A stretch of DNA of 39,953 nucleotides from positions 1-39,953 of the IMG/VR virus record IMGVR_UViG_3300017990_000030; one strand, 5' to 3'. This stretch comes from a virus. The notes under the pieces are model-generated. The model saw only the letters and a program-made list of their open reading frames with translations, had not been told where the DNA came from and did not search any database. Shown one piece after another: positions 38,736 to 39,953 of the stretch (positions within the stretch are counted from its first letter, which is position 1; every line of letters starts with the position of its first letter). Both the position numbers and the translations under genes were made by a program.

Positions 38736-39233
38736 ATGAGAAAAATTTTAGTTTTATTTATAATCATGATTTTATTCATTATTGGATGTTCTAAAGAAAA
38801 ACAAAGTCTGTCAAAAATAAATAATGAAATAAAAGATATGATTGAAATAGATCCAGTTAGAGGTATATGCAATTTGAAAAGCAAACCTTCGTTTTCTGAA
38901 GAATCTAAGAATTTGATTTATGTCTTTTCAGGTACGAAATATGATGTTATTTCTACAAAACCATCATATATTCAAGTTATTGTTGTAGATAAACAATCGA
39001 AAAAAGAAATGGCTGGGTGGCTGTATATAGGAACTGTTAATGATAAAATGACTGAAGTTATTGGAAAAGGCGCGACATTAAGAAAATCAGCTAAAAAATC
39101 TTCGGATAATGTGATAGGATTTGTATGGCCAGGAAGTAAGATAAAAACTATAACAGATAAAAATGTAGCTTGGTATAAGATAAAAGCAAAAGGATATGAA
39201 GGCTGGGTAAGTAAACGTTACATAAAAAAATAA
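38736..39233 (+). CDS. Lipoprotein with SH3-like domain
   Basis: The 165-residue protein starts with a lipoprotein signal: 'MRKILVLFIIMILFIIGC', a basic start, hydrophobic core and lipobox ending at C18, so it should be lipid-anchored outside the cytoplasmic membrane. A beta-rich middle follows. The C-terminal ~60 residues resemble a bacterial SH3 domain ('GKGATLRKSAKKSSDNVIGF', 'AWYKIKAKGYEGWVSKRYIK'), which in other proteins binds cell-wall peptides. AAGGAGGAG precedes the ATG. Phage lipoproteins of this sort can block superinfection or change the host surface; that role is inference. Confidence 0.7.
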   Translation: MRKILVLFIIMILFIIGCSKEKQSLSKINNEIKDMIEIDPVRGICNLKSKPSFSEESKNLIYVFSGTKYDVISTKPSYIQVIVVDKQSKKEMAGWLYIGTVNDKMTEVIGKGATLRKSAKKSSDNVIGFVWPGSKIKTITDKNVAWYKIKAKGYEGWVSKRYIKK

Positions 39234-39260
39234 AATAAATTGTGTAGCTTCAATTTATTT
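39233..39260 (+). repeat. AT-rich hairpin between genes
   Basis: AAATAAATTG (39233-39242) and CAATTTATTT (39251-39260) form a perfect 10-base stem with an 8-base loop, starting at the last base of the lipoprotein stop. It lacks a clear T-run and is AT-rich, so it would be a weak terminator or an mRNA-stabilising 3' hairpin. Confidence 0.45.
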
Positions 39261-39284
39261 AATAAAAATTAAAGGAGAGAAACT

Positions 39285-39671
39285 ATGAGTTTAAAAGGAA
39301 GATATGAAGAAATGAAAAAACAGAGCGAACAGAACACTATATCAAAAGAGAAAGAGAAAGAATTAAATGAATTGTTTGGGAGCAAAATAATAACAGCTTT
39401 CTTTTTAAAGTTATTTATGATTATTTTTCTTAGTTCAATCATGATAAAAAGAGAAGAAGGAATAGAAAGTATAAAAGATGCTATAAGCTCTATATTTGAA
39501 AAAGATAGTGTAAAATTAAAAAATAAAAATAAAAAAATGGATATCATTATAGATGAGATAGCTTTGTCTTTTTTAATATCTCTTAGTATTTCTAAAGATC
39601 CAGTAAAATGTTTAGATGATTTTGCTATATTTATGAAAATGAAATTTGACAATGATTTAAAAATAGGTTGA
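39285..39671 (+). CDS. Unknown helical protein with hydrophobic segment
   Basis: This 128-residue protein is preceded by AAAGGAGAG. It is helical and charged at the start ('YEEMKKQSEQNTISKEKEKE'), with a hydrophobic stretch at about 35-53 ('IITAFFLKLFMIIFLSSIM') that may be a membrane helix or a buried core, then further helices ('IIIDEIALSFLISLSIS'). No family recognised. It overlaps the region just before the next gene. Confidence 0.5.
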   Translation: MSLKGRYEEMKKQSEQNTISKEKEKELNELFGSKIITAFFLKLFMIIFLSSIMIKREEGIESIKDAISSIFEKDSVKLKNKNKKMDIIIDEIALSFLISLSISKDPVKCLDDFAIFMKMKFDNDLKIG

Positions 39672-39673
39672 AA

Positions 39674-39913
39674 ATGAAAAAGAAATTAACAAAATTAGAA
39701 TCGATTGATAAGTTAATAAAAGAAGCTAAATTATTCTTTGAGAATTATACAGAGAAAGATGATAGAGAGTTATTAATTGTAAAAAAACAAAGGGTCGAAT
39801 TATTTTTATGCACTTTGAGATATTTAATAGATGGTAAGTTAGATAACGGTATTTATAAAAAATCTTCAGAAATTTGGGATGAAGAGATAAATAATATAAG
39901 AAGGAGAAAGTGA
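39674..39913 (+). CDS. Small unknown helical protein
   Basis: This 79-residue protein starts at ATG 39674, with AGGTTG shortly upstream (inside the previous gene's end); a TTG at 39668 in the same frame is less likely. It is helical and charged ('LESIDKLIKEAKLFFENYTE', 'VELFLCTLRYLIDGKLDNGI') with a basic C-terminus ending IRRRK. Function unknown. Confidence 0.45.
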   Translation: MKKKLTKLESIDKLIKEAKLFFENYTEKDDRELLIVKKQRVELFLCTLRYLIDGKLDNGIYKKSSEIWDEEINNIRRRK

Positions 39914-39914
39914 T

Positions 39915-39953
39915 ATGTCGGCTGATAATTTCATTGCTATAATAAAAGAAGAC
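39915..39953 (+). CDS. Partial gene running off the window end
   Basis: ATG 39915 follows AAGGAGAAAG (39901-39910) and opens a frame 'MSADNFIAIIKED' that continues beyond the window. Only 13 codons are visible, so no family can be named. The strong ribosome site and position right after a stop make it a likely real gene. Confidence 0.55.
   Translation, partial: MSADNFIAIIKED

Overview
The window is a stretch of a tailed-bacteriophage genome. Every supported gene is on the + strand. Genes are tightly packed: the longest gap without a gene is about 143 bases (12591-12733). Stops and starts often overlap as TAATG or ATGA, and most genes have a strong AGGAG-type ribosome binding site. The DNA is very AT-rich and uses the standard code. 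Baseplate-hub, spike, gp25-like and baseplate-J genes mark a contractile-tail (myovirus) phage. The host cannot be named from the sequence; a low-GC bacterium (Firmicutes, Fusobacteria or Spirochaetes-like) fits the composition. I see no integrase, repressor, tRNA, CRISPR array or insertion sequence. Head and terminase genes lie outside the window.

Region 1 (1-9820) is the baseplate and tail-fibre module: hub, spike, a multidomain protein joining a LysM domain to a gp25-like domain, baseplate J, a wedge-type protein, a fibre-like protein with an apparent inserted domain, and a glycine-rich tip candidate. Region 2 (9847-12590) is the lysis module: an XhlA-like membrane protein, two more small membrane proteins (holin candidates), a permuted NlpC/P60-like cysteine peptidase candidate and a lytic transglycosylase with LysM. 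It ends at a strong terminator (12620-12664).

Region 3 (12670-19113) opens with a promoter. It holds a ribbon-helix-helix-like protein, a replication-initiator-like protein, a DnaC-like loader, a DnaB-like helicase, a DUF932-like gene with its own terminator, a DnaG-like primase and a small sigma-factor-like protein. Region 4 (19136-22913) is a deoxynucleotide cassette: dCMP deaminase, a membrane-anchored dUTPase-like protein, an FAD-binding oxidoreductase, an all-alpha NTP pyrophosphatase-HAD fusion, a short ThyA-like protein and a thymidylate-kinase-like P-loop kinase. Together with the ThyX-like protein at 26770 it could supply dTTP or a modified pyrimidine nucleotide.

Region 5 (22910-35879) is replication and recombination: a family-4 uracil-DNA-glycosylase domain fused to DNA polymerase III alpha, ThyX-like, a gp32-like SSB, a RecA/UvsX-like recombinase, SbcD and SbcC (gp47/gp46-like), an HNH protein, a 5'-3' exonuclease and a RuvC-like resolvase. 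Region 6 (35863-39953) holds small accessory genes: three cysteine-pair proteins, a two-TM protein with a lysozyme-like core, and an SH3 lipoprotein.

Two patterns cut across the regions. First, a promoter-like motif (TGTTwATAA, 11 bases, TGTATATAAT) recurs five times at fixed spacing, each time in front of an operon; at two sites it sits so close to the ATG that a leaderless mRNA is predicted. Second, four proteins of the replication and accessory regions, including the SSB, end in the same kind of acidic tail with a terminal Phe.
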